Below are positions 29,447 to 39,208 of a stretch of DNA of 64,000 nucleotides, piece after piece. The notes under the pieces were generated by a model, which saw only the letters and a program-made list of their open reading frames with translations, had not been told where the DNA came from and made no database searches. The DNA is from Oceanicoccus sagamiensis (lineage in GTDB: Bacteria > Pseudomonadota > Gammaproteobacteria > Pseudomonadales > Dasaniaceae). Every line of letters starts with the position of its first letter. Position 1 is the first letter of the stretch. Where the stretch lies: assembly GCF_002117105.1 (NCBI RefSeq), contig NZ_CP019343.1, positions 2,480,001 to 2,544,000 on the forward strand, read 5' to 3'. The translations under genes and the position numbers were made by a program.

Positions 29447-30100
29447 ATGAAAAGCATCGCATTATTTGGCGGTACTTTCGACCCTGTGCATAACGGTCAT
29501 ATACAATCGGCAACGGAATTAAAACAGCGCCTGTCATTGGATGAGTTGCGTTTGGTTCCCTGTCATCTGCCTGTGCATCGGGCGTCTCCCGGTTGCTCAT
29601 CGGAGCAGCGTTTGGCGATGGTTAAATTAGCGGTAGCGGGAACCCCATTGCAAGTGGATGACCGTGAAATGCATCGCAACCGTTTGTCTTACAGTGTTGA
29701 TACCCTGGAATCCCTGCGCAATGAATTGGGTGATCAGGTATCACTGAGCTGGGTTATGGGTACCGATGCTTTTGCTGCCTTTGATAGCTGGCACCGCTGG
29801 CAGGATTTTTTAACCCTTGCGCATATTATTGTGATGCAGCGCCCCGGTGAAGTACTGCCGGAAGCAGGGCCCGTCGCGCAACTGATAGCGCAATATGGCA
29901 CGGATACTGTCGAACCGCTGCAACAACAAGCGGCCGGAGCAATACGCTTTGAAAGCCTGACCCCTTACCCGGTGTCGGCCACTGCCATCCGGTCTGCATT
30001 AAGCGGGCAGCAGGCAGCAGAGTTTAAGCTGGAACACAGTATGGCCCCGGCCGTACTACACTATATTCAAACGCATCAGCTATACGGCTATCAGGCCTAG
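29447..30100 (+). CDS. nadD: Nicotinate-nucleotide adenylyltransferase
   Basis: NadD transfers AMP to nicotinate mononucleotide to give deamido-NAD. The 217-residue protein has the nucleotidyltransferase signature ALFGGTFDPVHNGHI and a late SATAIRSAL (the SxTxxR-type motif). It lies between proA and rsfS, a common gammaproteobacterial order. Confidence 0.96.
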   Translation: MKSIALFGGTFDPVHNGHIQSATELKQRLSLDELRLVPCHLPVHRASPGCSSEQRLAMVKLAVAGTPLQVDDREMHRNRLSYSVDTLESLRNELGDQVSLSWVMGTDAFAAFDSWHRWQDFLTLAHIIVMQRPGEVLPEAGPVAQLIAQYGTDTVEPLQQQAAGAIRFESLTPYPVSATAIRSALSGQQAAEFKLEHSMAPAVLHYIQTHQLYGYQA

Positions 30101-30140
30101 TACCGTCAATGTTATTTAACAGAGGAAACAAACACAGCTT

Positions 30141-30488
30141 ATGAATGCTGAGGAAATTAAAAACATCGCCCTGGAAGCGCTGGATGATCTAAAAGGCAGA
30201 GATGCAATGACGCTGGATGTAAAACCGATGACTGATATCACCGACTATATGGTGATCTGTACGGGGACTTCCAGCCGCCATGTAAAATCGCTGGCTGATA
30301 ATGTATCGATGGAGCTTAAAAAGCGCGGTTTGCTAGCCTTAAGTATCGAGGGTGCTGATCATAGTGCCGAGTGGGCGCTGGTCGACTTTGGCGATGTGGT
30401 GGTTCATATTATGCTGCCGGAAACGCGGGATTTTTATGACCTTGAGCGCCTGTGGTCAACCCCGCCAGAAGACGCCGAAGCCGAATAA
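30141..30488 (+). CDS. rsfS: Ribosomal silencing factor RsfS
   Basis: RsfS binds uL14 on the large subunit and blocks subunit joining when nutrients are scarce. The 115-residue product has the compact family fold with [29 protein letters not shown] and [29 protein letters not shown]. The AGAGGA at 30120-30125 is somewhat far from the ATG. It is followed by rlmH, its usual partner. Confidence 0.96.
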   Translation: MNAEEIKNIALEALDDLKGRDAMTLDVKPMTDITDYMVICTGTSSRHVKSLADNVSMELKKRGLLALSIEGADHSAEWALVDFGDVVVHIMLPETRDFYDLERLWSTPPEDAEAE

Positions 30489-30513
30489 TACGCCATGGAC
30501 AAATAATAACACT

Positions 30514-30981
30514 ATGCGTATACGCGTTATCGCAGTGGGCACCAAGATGCCCAAATGGGTAGAGCAGGGTGTCGATGAATATACCAAGCGCCTGCCCCCT
30601 GAACTCAAACTGGAATTTAAAGAAATAGCCCTGGGCAAGCGTGGCAAAGGTGCAGATATTGCCCGTGCCATTAATAGCGAAGGCCAGCAAATGCTGGCGG
30701 CTATTGGCCAGCATGACCGAGTGATTGCATTGGATGTCTTGGGCAAGCCCTGGGCTACGGAAAAGCTGGCCGGGGAGTTGCGCAACTGGCAGCTGGAGGG
30801 CGACAATATCAGCCTGTTAGTGGGTGGCCCGGATGGCTTGGCAGCAGAGTGCTTACAGCGGGCAAACCAGCGTTGGTCACTGTCTGCCTTAACCCTGCCA
30901 CATCCTTTAGTAAGAATTGTCCTGGCTGAGCAACTTTATCGCGCCTGGACGATCAATAGTCATCATCCTTATCATCGCTAG
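30514..30981 (+). CDS. rlmH: 23S rRNA pseudouridine-1915 N3-methyltransferase
   Basis: RlmH (SPOUT family) methylates pseudouridine 1915 of 23S rRNA. The ATG at 30514 gives 155 residues, exactly the usual size, starting [19 protein letters not shown]. The same frame is open further upstream inside rsfS, but that part has no homology. The knotted SAM site is visible in LLVGGPDGL and [20 protein letters not shown]. Confidence 0.96.
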   Translation: MRIRVIAVGTKMPKWVEQGVDEYTKRLPPELKLEFKEIALGKRGKGADIARAINSEGQQMLAAIGQHDRVIALDVLGKPWATEKLAGELRNWQLEGDNISLLVGGPDGLAAECLQRANQRWSLSALTLPHPLVRIVLAEQLYRAWTINSHHPYHR

Positions 30982-30999
30982 ATAACCAACGGTTAAACA

Positions 31000-32901
31000 A
31001 TGGCAGAGCAAGTCGCCTTAAAAGACCCCTATACCGAGAAGCGTATTTACGGTGCGCGGACGATATTTGCGGCGCTGGTGGTTTTTGCCCTGCTGTCTTT
31101 GTTAATGGCCCGCTACTTTAGCCTGCAAATTACCCAGCATGAAACCTACCGCACCCAGTCTGACCGCAACCGAGTGCAATTACAGCCCGTGCCACCCAAG
31201 CGCGGGCTAATCTATGATCGCAATGGTGTACTGTTAGCGGAAAACCGTGCCAGCTATAGCTTAACGATTATTAAAGAACAGGTGGAAGACCTCGACCAAA
31301 CCATTGGTCTGTTGCAAGACTTGATTAATATTGATGACGACCATATCAAGAAGTACCGCCGTCTGGTCAGCCGCAGCCGTCCTTATTCTTCCGTGCCCTT
31401 AAAGCTAAAACTATCTCCTGAAGAAATTGCGATTATTTCCGTCAACCGCTATCGCCTGCCGGGGGTGGATGTTGATGCGCAATTGGCGCGTCATTATCCC
31501 CAGGGTGAATTATTTGCTCATGTGCTGGGTTATGTGGGACGTATCAACGAAGCGGAACAGTTGCAGATTGACGAGGTTAACTACTCTGGCACCAATGAGA
31601 TTGGCAAAATTGGGCTGGAAAAGTATTACGAAGATATTTTGCACGGCAAGGTGGGTTACCAAAATGTGGAAACCAATGCCCGTGGCCGGGTATTGCGGGT
31701 GTTAGAGCGCACCAACCCTGAACCGGGAGCTGACCTTACCCTGCATCTGGATGCCCATGTGCAAAAAGTGGCCCACGAGGCATTGGGTGATGAGCGCGGC
31801 GCTGTCGTGGCGATTGACCCAAGAACCGGTGGCATTATTGCTATGGCCAGCACCCCGAGTTTTGATGCCAATTTATTTGTTGGGGGCATCAGTACCAAAG
31901 ACTATAGTCGCCTGCGCGACTCCATCGATCTGCCGTTATTTAATCGTGCTTTGCAGGGGCAATATCCACCAGCATCTACCGTTAAGCCTCACTACGGTTT
32001 GGCTGGCTTGCACTACGGAGTGATAACCCCGCAAAGTAAAGTGCGGGACCCCGGTTGGTATAAATTGCCCAATGATGACCGTATGTACCGCGACTGGACC
32101 TGGCAAAAGAAAAAACGGGGCCATGGGACCTTTGTTGATTTGGAGCAGTCGATTGTCGAATCCTGCGACACCTACTTTTACGACCTTGCCTATAATATGG
32201 GCATTGACCGTATGCATGATTTTATGGCGCCGTTTGGTTTCGGCAGCAAAACCGGCGTCGATAATACCAATGAGCGTAGCGGCTTGTTGCCCTCAAAAGA
32301 CTGGAAGCGCATTTATAAGCGCTCGACCTGGTACCACGGTGAAACCTTAAGTGTGGGCATTGGTCAGGGTTATTTATTAGCAACACCGATGCAATTGGCT
32401 GCGTCGATGGTGGCCATGGCCAATCGGGGTAAACACTTCGCCCCTCGCTTCCTTAAGCGCTTGGGGGATGAAGAGATCACCGCCCCTGAATTACCGATGA
32501 TTGAGGTTGAAGCTGAGCATTGGGAGGCCGTCACCCATGCGATGGAAGAAGTGGTTCACGGTAGAAAGGGCACGGCTAATCGTATTAATCGCGGTTTGAA
32601 ATATCGCATTGCCGGTAAAACCGGTAGCGCCCAGATTATCGGTATTGGCCAGGATGAAGTTTACGATGAAGAGCAAGTGGCCAAACGAAAAAAGGACCAC
32701 GGTTTATTTGTGGCTTTTGCGCCGGTTAAAGACCCTAAGATTGTGGTCGCCATTATTGTAGAAAACGGCGTCCATGGTTCCTGGGTGTCGCCTATCGCGC
32801 GCAAAGTGTTTGATGCCTATTTATTGGATCAGGGTATGTTGGAAGAAAATACTGATGCCGGGTTGATTGCCCAGGCCGCCGCAGAGAGTGCTACAGAATG
32901 A
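31000..32901 (+). CDS. mrdA: Penicillin-binding protein 2 (elongasome transpeptidase)
   Basis: PBP2 cross-links peptidoglycan during lateral wall growth, working with RodA. The 633-residue protein has a membrane anchor (about residues 22-45), the PPKRGLIYDRNG start of the pedestal domain, and the transpeptidase motifs SxxK (PASTVKPH), SCD (in SCDTYFYD, the SxN-position motif) and KTG (KTGSAQ). Its last codons overlap the rodA ATG by 4 nt. Confidence 0.97.
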   Translation: MAEQVALKDPYTEKRIYGARTIFAALVVFALLSLLMARYFSLQITQHETYRTQSDRNRVQLQPVPPKRGLIYDRNGVLLAENRASYSLTIIKEQVEDLDQTIGLLQDLINIDDDHIKKYRRLVSRSRPYSSVPLKLKLSPEEIAIISVNRYRLPGVDVDAQLARHYPQGELFAHVLGYVGRINEAEQLQIDEVNYSGTNEIGKIGLEKYYEDILHGKVGYQNVETNARGRVLRVLERTNPEPGADLTLHLDAHVQKVAHEALGDERGAVVAIDPRTGGIIAMASTPSFDANLFVGGISTKDYSRLRDSIDLPLFNRALQGQYPPASTVKPHYGLAGLHYGVITPQSKVRDPGWYKLPNDDRMYRDWTWQKKKRGHGTFVDLEQSIVESCDTYFYDLAYNMGIDRMHDFMAPFGFGSKTGVDNTNERSGLLPSKDWKRIYKRSTWYHGETLSVGIGQGYLLATPMQLAASMVAMANRGKHFAPRFLKRLGDEEITAPELPMIEVEAEHWEAVTHAMEEVVHGRKGTANRINRGLKYRIAGKTGSAQIIGIGQDEVYDEEQVAKRKKDHGLFVAFAPVKDPKIVVAIIVENGVHGSWVSPIARKVFDAYLLDQGMLEENTDAGLIAQAAAESATE

Positions 32902-34040
32902 GCCAGGATTTTGTCAGGCAAATGCCAGATCGCTCTTCCGACCTTGCCCGCAGAACCGGGTTTTGGCAGCGGGTCCATATCGACCCCTTATTACTGATGC
33001 TATTGCTGACCTTAACCGCCTTTGGGCTGCTGGTATTATACGGTGCCGCCGGTCAGAGCAGCGGCACGATGATACGCCAGGGTCGCTTTTTGATTATCGG
33101 CTATATCGGTATGTTAGTGGTGGCACAGTTAGATGTTGAACGGATAAAGCGTCTGGCTCCGCTGGCCTATTTAGTGGGTATAGCACTGTTGATTGCGGTG
33201 CCATTAGTGGGGGTAGGCGCAAAAGGCGCCCAGCGCTGGTTAAGTTTGGGTGGGTTTCGCTTTCAGCCCTCCGAGTTAATGAAGTTGGTCGTGCCCATGG
33301 CTGTTGCCTGGTATTTTGCAGGCAGGGCCTTACCCCCGCGGCTTAAACATATTGTTGCCAGCTTAATTATGATTGCTGTGCCGACCTTATTAATTGCCAG
33401 ACAGCCCGATTTGGGCACCTCTATTTTAATTGCGGCCTCGGGTTTGTTCGCGTTATTTCTGGCGGGGATAGGCTGGCGTTTTATCTTTGGTGCCGCTGGC
33501 CTGTTATTGGTGTCTGCCTACCCGATGTGGCAATTTGTCTTACGGGATTATCAAAAAACGCGCATTCTCACCTTGCTCAATCCCGAGAGTGATAAGTTAG
33601 GTGCTGGCTGGAATATTATTCAGTCAAAAACCGCGATCGGTTCCGGTGGTTGGGACGGCAAGGGCTGGCTTAACGGTACCCAGTCGCAATTAAACTTCCT
33701 GCCGGAGAGCCATACCGATTTTATTATTGCGGTGCTGGCAGAGGAATGGGGGCTGCGCGGTGTTATAGCGCTGATGTTGATTTACCTGGCGATTATTATT
33801 CGCGGTTTATGGATCGGGATGAATGCCCAGCATAGCTTTGGCCGCTTATTGGCCGGTAGTATTACTTTAACCTTTTTTGTGTATGTTTTTGTGAATATGG
33901 GCATGGTGTCCGGTTTACTGCCTGTCGTTGGTGTACCCTTGCCACTGGTTAGTCAGGGGGGAACATCGCTGGTTACCTTGTTAGCGGGCTTTGGTTTGTT
34001 AATGGCCATTAGCACTGAGAAGCGCATGATGGAGCAATAG
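32898..34040 (+). CDS. rodA: Peptidoglycan glycosyltransferase RodA
   Basis: RodA is the SEDS glycan polymerase paired with PBP2 in rod-shape elongation. The 380-residue integral membrane protein has about ten hydrophobic segments and SEDS motifs: GGFRFQPSELMK, ARQPDLGTS, FLPESHTDFI and GVPLPLVSQGGTS. It overlaps mrdA (ATGA), ensuring paired expression. Confidence 0.97.
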   Translation: MSQDFVRQMPDRSSDLARRTGFWQRVHIDPLLLMLLLTLTAFGLLVLYGAAGQSSGTMIRQGRFLIIGYIGMLVVAQLDVERIKRLAPLAYLVGIALLIAVPLVGVGAKGAQRWLSLGGFRFQPSELMKLVVPMAVAWYFAGRALPPRLKHIVASLIMIAVPTLLIARQPDLGTSILIAASGLFALFLAGIGWRFIFGAAGLLLVSAYPMWQFVLRDYQKTRILTLLNPESDKLGAGWNIIQSKTAIGSGGWDGKGWLNGTQSQLNFLPESHTDFIIAVLAEEWGLRGVIALMLIYLAIIIRGLWIGMNAQHSFGRLLAGSITLTFFVYVFVNMGMVSGLLPVVGVPLPLVSQGGTSLVTLLAGFGLLMAISTEKRMMEQ

Positions 34041-34111
34041 ATATTTTTTTCTACAGATACAGGTTGGCAGACTGGTATTTGGTCAATAGTTAGATACACT
34101 GAACTTAATCT

Positions 34112-35131
34112 GTGAACACTCATCAAATAATAATGGATGCTGTTGTGAAAAACTGTTCAAGTAAAACCCTGATACTGTTTGTAGCCTATCTGGTTGCCTG
34201 TCTCTCTGCCTCCTTCACGTTGGCTTCTGATTACCGCGACCATCCTCAGGCCAAAGCCTTTGTCGATAAGATGGTTACCGAGCACGGTTTTGAGCGCGCC
34301 TATGTGCAGCAATTAATCGATGGTGCTGTGCGCAAGCAGTCGATTCTTGATGCCATTTCCCGGCCCGCAGAAAAAACCAAAACCTGGGGGCAGTACCGCA
34401 AAATTTTTGTGACAAAAACCCGCACTAGTCAGGGTAAAGAATTTATGCAAAAGCATGCCAGTACCCTGGCCCGTGCCGAGCGGGAATTTGGTGTGCCAGC
34501 ACAATTGATTAGTGCCATTATTGGTGTAGAAACCCGTTACGGTCGCAATACCGGTAGTTATAGAGTGCTGGATTCATTGGCAACGCTGGGTTTTGATTAT
34601 CCGAAAAGGGGCAAGTTTTTTACCAAGGAGCTGGAAGAATATTTGCTGTTGGTCAGAGAGCAGAAATTTGACCCTGAAGTTATCAAAGGCTCCTATGCCG
34701 GTGCGATGGGTTATGGGCAGTTTATTTCCAGCAGCTATCGTCACTATGCCATTGATTTCGATGGTGATGGTGTGGCTGATATTATTAATAACCCGGTGGA
34801 TGCGATTGGCAGTGTGGCCAATTACTTTAAAGCCCACGGTTGGCAGCCCGATCAACCAGTGACCTATACCGCCACCGTGACAGCTGATCACAATGCGGAT
34901 ATTGCCAATCAAAAGCTAAAACCCAAGTTTACTGTTGCCCAGCTTCAGGCCGAGGGCTATCAGTCATCTGTTGCAATTGATGGCGAGCAGATGGCCACCG
35001 CCATGCGTCTTGAAGGCGATGAGGGTATTGAGTATTGGCTGGGGCTGAAGAATTTTTATGTGATCACTCGCTATAACCACAGTAAGCTGTACGCGATGGC
35101 GGTTTATCAGCTAAGTGAAGAATTACAGTAA
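34112..35131 (+). CDS. mltB: Lytic murein transglycosylase B
   Basis: MltB cleaves glycan strands in the periplasm, leaving 1,6-anhydro ends. The catalytic Glu lies in IIGVETRYGRNTGSYRVLD, followed by GSYAGAMGYGQFISSSY. The N terminus has a signal-peptide hydrophobic core (LILFVAYLVACLSASFTLA). A Cys is present within it, but no clear lipobox. The start is uncertain: GTG 34112 and ATG 34133 are both possible and neither has a good ribosome-binding site. It lies between rodA and rlpA, the usual elongation cluster. Confidence 0.93.
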   Translation: MNTHQIIMDAVVKNCSSKTLILFVAYLVACLSASFTLASDYRDHPQAKAFVDKMVTEHGFERAYVQQLIDGAVRKQSILDAISRPAEKTKTWGQYRKIFVTKTRTSQGKEFMQKHASTLARAEREFGVPAQLISAIIGVETRYGRNTGSYRVLDSLATLGFDYPKRGKFFTKELEEYLLLVREQKFDPEVIKGSYAGAMGYGQFISSSYRHYAIDFDGDGVADIINNPVDAIGSVANYFKAHGWQPDQPVTYTATVTADHNADIANQKLKPKFTVAQLQAEGYQSSVAIDGEQMATAMRLEGDEGIEYWLGLKNFYVITRYNHSKLYAMAVYQLSEELQ

Positions 35132-35154
35132 GAGAATCATTCCTGCGGGAATAC

Positions 35155-35964
35155 ATGACGAAAGAGTACAGAGCTGCACCCTTGAATTACCGTCTATTAC
35201 AATACCTGTTACTACCTTTGCTATTAGCAAGCTGCAATACCACTACGGGGCTGTTTGAAGAAAAAGACAGTGCCCCTGAGCAAACGGTTGACCCTGCAAC
35301 GATTAAAGATGCTGTCCCCCGTGAAGACTTTATTACTCGGGCAGGCAATAAAAACCCCTATACCGTTTTGGGTAAAACCTACCACCTGTTACCCACCAGC
35401 AAGGGCTATAAAGAGGAGGGCGTGGCCTCATGGTATGGTACCAAGTTTCACGGCCGACCAACCGCCAATGGCGAACCCTATAGCCTTTATGGCATGACCG
35501 CTGCCCACCGCACCCTGCCGATTCCTGCCTATGTCAAAGTGACTAATATGGCGAATAACCAAACCGCAATAGTGCGGGTCAATGATCGCGGGCCTTTCCA
35601 CTCGGAGCGGATAATCGATTTATCCTATGCGGCTGCCGTTAAGCTGGGCTATGCGGAGCAGGGTACAGCCAGGGTGCTGATTGAAGTGATAGACCCCAAA
35701 AGCCATGATTCGGCAGTGGCTGAATCTGAAAATACCCAGAGCTATATCCTGCAAGTTGGTGCTTTTAAGAGCCTGCAAGCGGCTGCCAAATTACGGGCAG
35801 AGTTAATATTAGGCACCCATCAAGCGGTCACTATTCCCGTTGCTAAACCGGGAGGCTATTATCGCGTGCAGCTGGGTCCATTGAACTCTATGGACGAAGT
35901 TAAACAGGTTAGCGAGCAGTTATTAGAGTTTAATATCAGCCAGCCGCGAATTATCGCTCAATAA
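35155..35964 (+). CDS. rlpA: RlpA septal/lateral lytic transglycosylase lipoprotein
   Basis: RlpA is an outer-membrane lipoprotein that cleaves glycan strands lacking stem peptides. The 269-residue precursor has a lipobox (LLASC, Cys about residue 27), a double-psi beta-barrel domain with ASWYGTKFHGRPTANGE, AAHRTLP and RVNDRGPF (catalytic-type residues), and a C-terminal SPOR domain (from about residue 193, YILQVGAF) that binds denuded glycan. This domain pairing is typical of pseudomonad-type RlpA. Confidence 0.95.
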   Translation: MTKEYRAAPLNYRLLQYLLLPLLLASCNTTTGLFEEKDSAPEQTVDPATIKDAVPREDFITRAGNKNPYTVLGKTYHLLPTSKGYKEEGVASWYGTKFHGRPTANGEPYSLYGMTAAHRTLPIPAYVKVTNMANNQTAIVRVNDRGPFHSERIIDLSYAAAVKLGYAEQGTARVLIEVIDPKSHDSAVAESENTQSYILQVGAFKSLQAAAKLRAELILGTHQAVTIPVAKPGGYYRVQLGPLNSMDEVKQVSEQLLEFNISQPRIIAQ

Positions 35965-36072
35965 GCCTGTTAGCGGCGTGATTATTGGGCTTAAGGCTAT
36001 CTGGCACTTGTTTTCAGCGGTACATCCGTTACCATTTGCGACACTTCATTATCCTTAAATAGTTTGCTACTT

Positions 36073-37230
36073 ATGCGTAATTACTTTGTTGTTTTGTTTT
36101 CCCTGCTAGCCATGTCTTTGGTCAGCGCAGCCCCCGCTATTATCCCCTCACCCCCCAAGATTGCCGCCAGCGGTTATATTTTGATCGATGCGGATAGCGG
36201 CAAGGTGATTACAGCCAATAATGCCGATGAGCGCTTACCCCCCGCCAGCCTGACCAAGCTGATGACCAGCTATGTGCTGTCGGTAGAGTTGGAAGAGGGT
36301 AATGTGTCCAATGATGATTTGGTGACTATCAGCAAAAATGCCTGGGCACAAAACCCGGTCTTCGCCGGTTCTTCGTTAATGTGGATCGAAGTGGGCAAGC
36401 AGGTCAGCCTGCACGATCTGCATTTGGGGGTGGTGATTTCTTCTGGCAACGATTCCAGTGTTGCCGTGGCGGAGCACTTGGCAGGTAGTGAAAGCGCCTT
36501 TGCTGATGTCATGAACCAGCATGCTCAAGTACTGGGGATGAAAGATTCTAACTTTGTGAATTCCCACGGTTTGCCAGACTCTGAGCACTATATGACAGCC
36601 CGTGATTTGGCGACCCTGTCCAAAGCCATTTTAAAATATCCCAAAGAGTATGCGCTGTATAGCGAACCGGATTTTACCTATAACAACATTCGTCAAACCA
36701 ACCGCAACCGCTTATTGTGGAAGGACGATAGTGTTGATGGCCTTAAAACCGGCTATACCAAAGAAGCGGGTTACTGTTTGGTCGCCTCGGCCAAGAGAAA
36801 CGGTATGCGCTTAATCTCTGTGGTAATGGGGGCGAAAAGCCAGTCGGGTCGTGAAACCGAAACCCAGAAATTATTGGCCTATGGCTTCCGTTATTATGAA
36901 ACCCACCAGCTTTACACGGTCGGTGATGAGTTGACCGATGCCAAGGTCTGGGCTGGTGCAGAAGATAGTATCAACTTAGGTGTAGAGCGTGATATTCACC
37001 TCACTATCCCCAGAGGCAAGCATAAAGATATCAAGGCAGTAATGAACCTGAATGAAGTGATCAAGGCGCCGGTCACCAAGGGTAAAGAATATGGTGAGTT
37101 AGTAGTTACTCTGGATGGTGAAGAGCTATTACGTGAGCCTCTATTGGCACTTCAGTCAGTCGAGCAGGGCGGTTTATTTAAACGCTTGTGGGATGCCATT
37201 GTCTTATTTTTTACTTCGCTAATCAGTTAA
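36073..37230 (+). CDS. dacA: D-alanyl-D-alanine carboxypeptidase (PBP5/6 type)
   Basis: DacA trims the terminal D-Ala from pentapeptide stems. From ATG 36073 the product has 385 residues: a signal peptide (cleavage near VSA-A), then the SxxK site PASLTKLMTSY, SSGNDS (SxN) and LKTGYTKEAG (KTG). A C-terminal beta domain and an amphipathic helix (FKRLWDAIVLFFTSLIS) follow for membrane attachment. An in-frame TTG at 36064 is less likely. Just downstream is ybeD, as expected. Confidence 0.96.
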   Translation: MRNYFVVLFSLLAMSLVSAAPAIIPSPPKIAASGYILIDADSGKVITANNADERLPPASLTKLMTSYVLSVELEEGNVSNDDLVTISKNAWAQNPVFAGSSLMWIEVGKQVSLHDLHLGVVISSGNDSSVAVAEHLAGSESAFADVMNQHAQVLGMKDSNFVNSHGLPDSEHYMTARDLATLSKAILKYPKEYALYSEPDFTYNNIRQTNRNRLLWKDDSVDGLKTGYTKEAGYCLVASAKRNGMRLISVVMGAKSQSGRETETQKLLAYGFRYYETHQLYTVGDELTDAKVWAGAEDSINLGVERDIHLTIPRGKHKDIKAVMNLNEVIKAPVTKGKEYGELVVTLDGEELLREPLLALQSVEQGGLFKRLWDAIVLFFTSLIS

Positions 37231-37243
37231 GTGTATTGAGATA

Positions 37244-37512
37244 ATGAGCGAACAAGAGCCCCCAAAATAGAATTCCCCTGCGAGTACCCGATTAAAATTA
37301 TGGGGCGTCAATCGCCCACCTTTAAAGAGGTGGTACTAGAGGTGATGCGTAAGCACGCCGGTGATATTAAGGATTCGCAAATTAAAGACCGCGCCAGTGG
37401 CAAAGGGACGTTTGTTTCTATTACCGTTACCATTACCGCCACCGGCAAACCCCAGCTCGATGCTATCTTTGAAGACTTAAAAGCCACCGGCGTTGTGCAG
37501 ATGGTCCTGTAG
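37244..37512 (+). pseudogene. ybeD: YbeD-like DUF493 protein, -1 frameshift near the N terminus
   Basis: YbeD is a small ACT-like regulatory protein encoded between dacA and lipB in many gammaproteobacteria. The ATG at 37244 starts MSEQEPPK and then meets TAG at 37268-37270. One frame back, the sequence continues as IEFPCEYPIKIMGRQSPTF to the conserved end ATGVVQMVL. Joining them gives about 89 residues matching the family N terminus (PKIEFPC-YPIK). The junction is the heptamer C CCA AAA at 37261-37267, a canonical -1 slippery site read in the zero frame, with the stop immediately after. So this is either a one-base deletion, an assembly error, or programmed -1 frameshifting. Without correction only a 70-residue product from ATG 37300 remains. 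Confidence 0.85.
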
Positions 37513-38178
37513 ATGCTGATTGTCCGCGATCTGGGTTTGGCTGACTACGAGCCGGTATGGCAGGCTATGCAGCACTTTACCGATACGCGCGACCCTGATA
37601 CCCCCGATGAAATCTGGTGTTTAGAACACCCCGCAGTCTTTACCCAGGGTCAGGCCGGCAAGGCTGAGCACTTATTAGCGCCGGGTAATATCCCCGTTAT
37701 TCAAGTGGACCGAGGTGGTCAGGTAACCTACCACGGCCCCGGACAGTTAGTGGCCTACTTACTGATTGATTTGCGCAGAAAAGATATGGGGGTGAGAAAT
37801 CTGGTCACTGCCATTGAAGCTGCCATTGTAAAGGTATTGGCTCACTACCAGATTAAGGCTGCCCCCAGAGCCGATGCCCCGGGAGTCTATATCCAGACCC
37901 CGGATGGCGAGGCGGGTGCCAAGATTGCGCAACTGGGTTTAAGGGTTCGCAAGGGCTGTAGCTTCCATGGTCTTAGCATCAATCGGGATATGGATATAGA
38001 GCCCTTTCAGCGCATCAACCCCTGCGGTTATGCCGGTATGGCGGTGAGCAGTATGCACCTCGAAACCCCCAACCCTCCTTCCTATTCGGCATTATCTACG
38101 CAATTGATCGAGCAACTGGCTAGTGATCTCGGGTATACTGAGCGCCAGCAGATTAGCGATGGCCAGTTACCCGGCTAA
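37513..38178 (+). CDS. lipB: Lipoyl(octanoyl) transferase
   Basis: LipB moves octanoyl groups from acyl carrier protein to lipoate-dependent enzymes. The 221-residue product has [19 protein letters not shown], the catalytic Lys in [10 protein letters not shown] and the catalytic Cys in INPCGYAG. The ATG directly follows the ybeD stop (TAGATG), so translation is probably coupled to ybeD, which matters given the ybeD frameshift. Confidence 0.97.
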   Translation: MLIVRDLGLADYEPVWQAMQHFTDTRDPDTPDEIWCLEHPAVFTQGQAGKAEHLLAPGNIPVIQVDRGGQVTYHGPGQLVAYLLIDLRRKDMGVRNLVTAIEAAIVKVLAHYQIKAAPRADAPGVYIQTPDGEAGAKIAQLGLRVRKGCSFHGLSINRDMDIEPFQRINPCGYAGMAVSSMHLETPNPPSYSALSTQLIEQLASDLGYTERQQISDGQLPG

Positions 38179-38205
38179 CGCAGTACTAACGATATTGAGA
38201 ACGTC

Positions 38206-39186
38206 ATGAGCGATACCCCAGTTCCAGCCAAGCCTCGGCCCAAGAAGGTTGTCCAGGGCGAAAAACTTCGCGGCGCCGACAAAGTAGCCCGCATTCCGGT
38301 TAAAGTTATCCCGACAGTTGAGCTGCCTAAAAAGCCCGACTGGATCCGCGTAAAAATGCCGATCAGCCCGGAAGTCACCCGTATCAAAAGCTTGCTCCGT
38401 AAACATAAGCTGGCTTCGGTCTGTGAAGAGGCTCAGTGCCCCAACCTTGGCGAATGCTTTAGCGGCGGCACCGCCACCTTTATGATTATGGGGGAAATCT
38501 GCACCCGTCGCTGCCCCTTCTGTGATGTTGCTCACGGCCGTCCCAATGCTTTGGATGAAAATGAGCCCACAGAACTGGCTATCGCCATTGCCGATATGGC
38601 ATTGAAATATGTGGTAGTTACCTCCGTTGACCGCGATGATTTAAAAGATGGTGGTGCCCAGCATTTTGCTGACTGTATTCGTGAAACCCGCGCCCGTACT
38701 CCGGAGATTAAAATCGAGGTACTGGTTCCTGACTTCCGTGGCCGGATGGATATTGCGTTGGATATATTGGCCGATGAAGCGCCCGATGTGTTTAACCATA
38801 ATCTGGAGTCGGTCCCTGGTCTCTATAAAAAAATCCGCCCCGGTTCTGATTACCAATGGTCCTTGGATTTACTGAAAAAATATAAAGAGCGCCGCCCGGA
38901 TGTATTAACCAAATCCGGTTTGATGTTAGGTTTGGGTGAAACGCGTGAAGAGTTAATTCAAGTGATGCATGATATGCGTGCCCACGATATCGATATGATT
39001 ACCTTGGGCCAGTATCTGCAACCCAGCCGTGATCACTTGGCGGTAGAGCGTTTTGTCACTCCCGAAGAGTTTGATGAATTTGGCCGCATTGCCGAAGAGT
39101 TGGGTTTTAAATCGGTGGCCAGTGGGCCGTTAGTGCGTTCGTCTTATCATGCGGATAAGCAGGTTGATTTAAGTTTACTGAAATAA
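38206..39186 (+). CDS. lipA: Lipoyl synthase
   Basis: LipA inserts two sulfurs into the octanoyl chain using radical SAM chemistry. The 326-residue enzyme has both cluster motifs: auxiliary [12 protein letters not shown] and radical [13 protein letters not shown], plus the C-terminal RSSYHAD segment. Translation starts at ATG 38206, 27 nt after lipB. It converges with the PhnD-like gene. Confidence 0.98.
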   Translation: MSDTPVPAKPRPKKVVQGEKLRGADKVARIPVKVIPTVELPKKPDWIRVKMPISPEVTRIKSLLRKHKLASVCEEAQCPNLGECFSGGTATFMIMGEICTRRCPFCDVAHGRPNALDENEPTELAIAIADMALKYVVVTSVDRDDLKDGGAQHFADCIRETRARTPEIKIEVLVPDFRGRMDIALDILADEAPDVFNHNLESVPGLYKKIRPGSDYQWSLDLLKKYKERRPDVLTKSGLMLGLGETREELIQVMHDMRAHDIDMITLGQYLQPSRDHLAVERFVTPEEFDEFGRIAEELGFKSVASGPLVRSSYHADKQVDLSLLK

Positions 39187-39208
39187 TTTGGGCTGATAGC
39201 ATCTGGCT

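Noticed and set aside
37300-37512. A stand-alone 70-residue DUF493 protein starting at ATG 37300
   Set aside because: The conserved family N terminus is encoded just upstream in two frames, so this ATG is better explained as an internal Met of a frameshifted ybeD. It could still be used if the frameshift is real.
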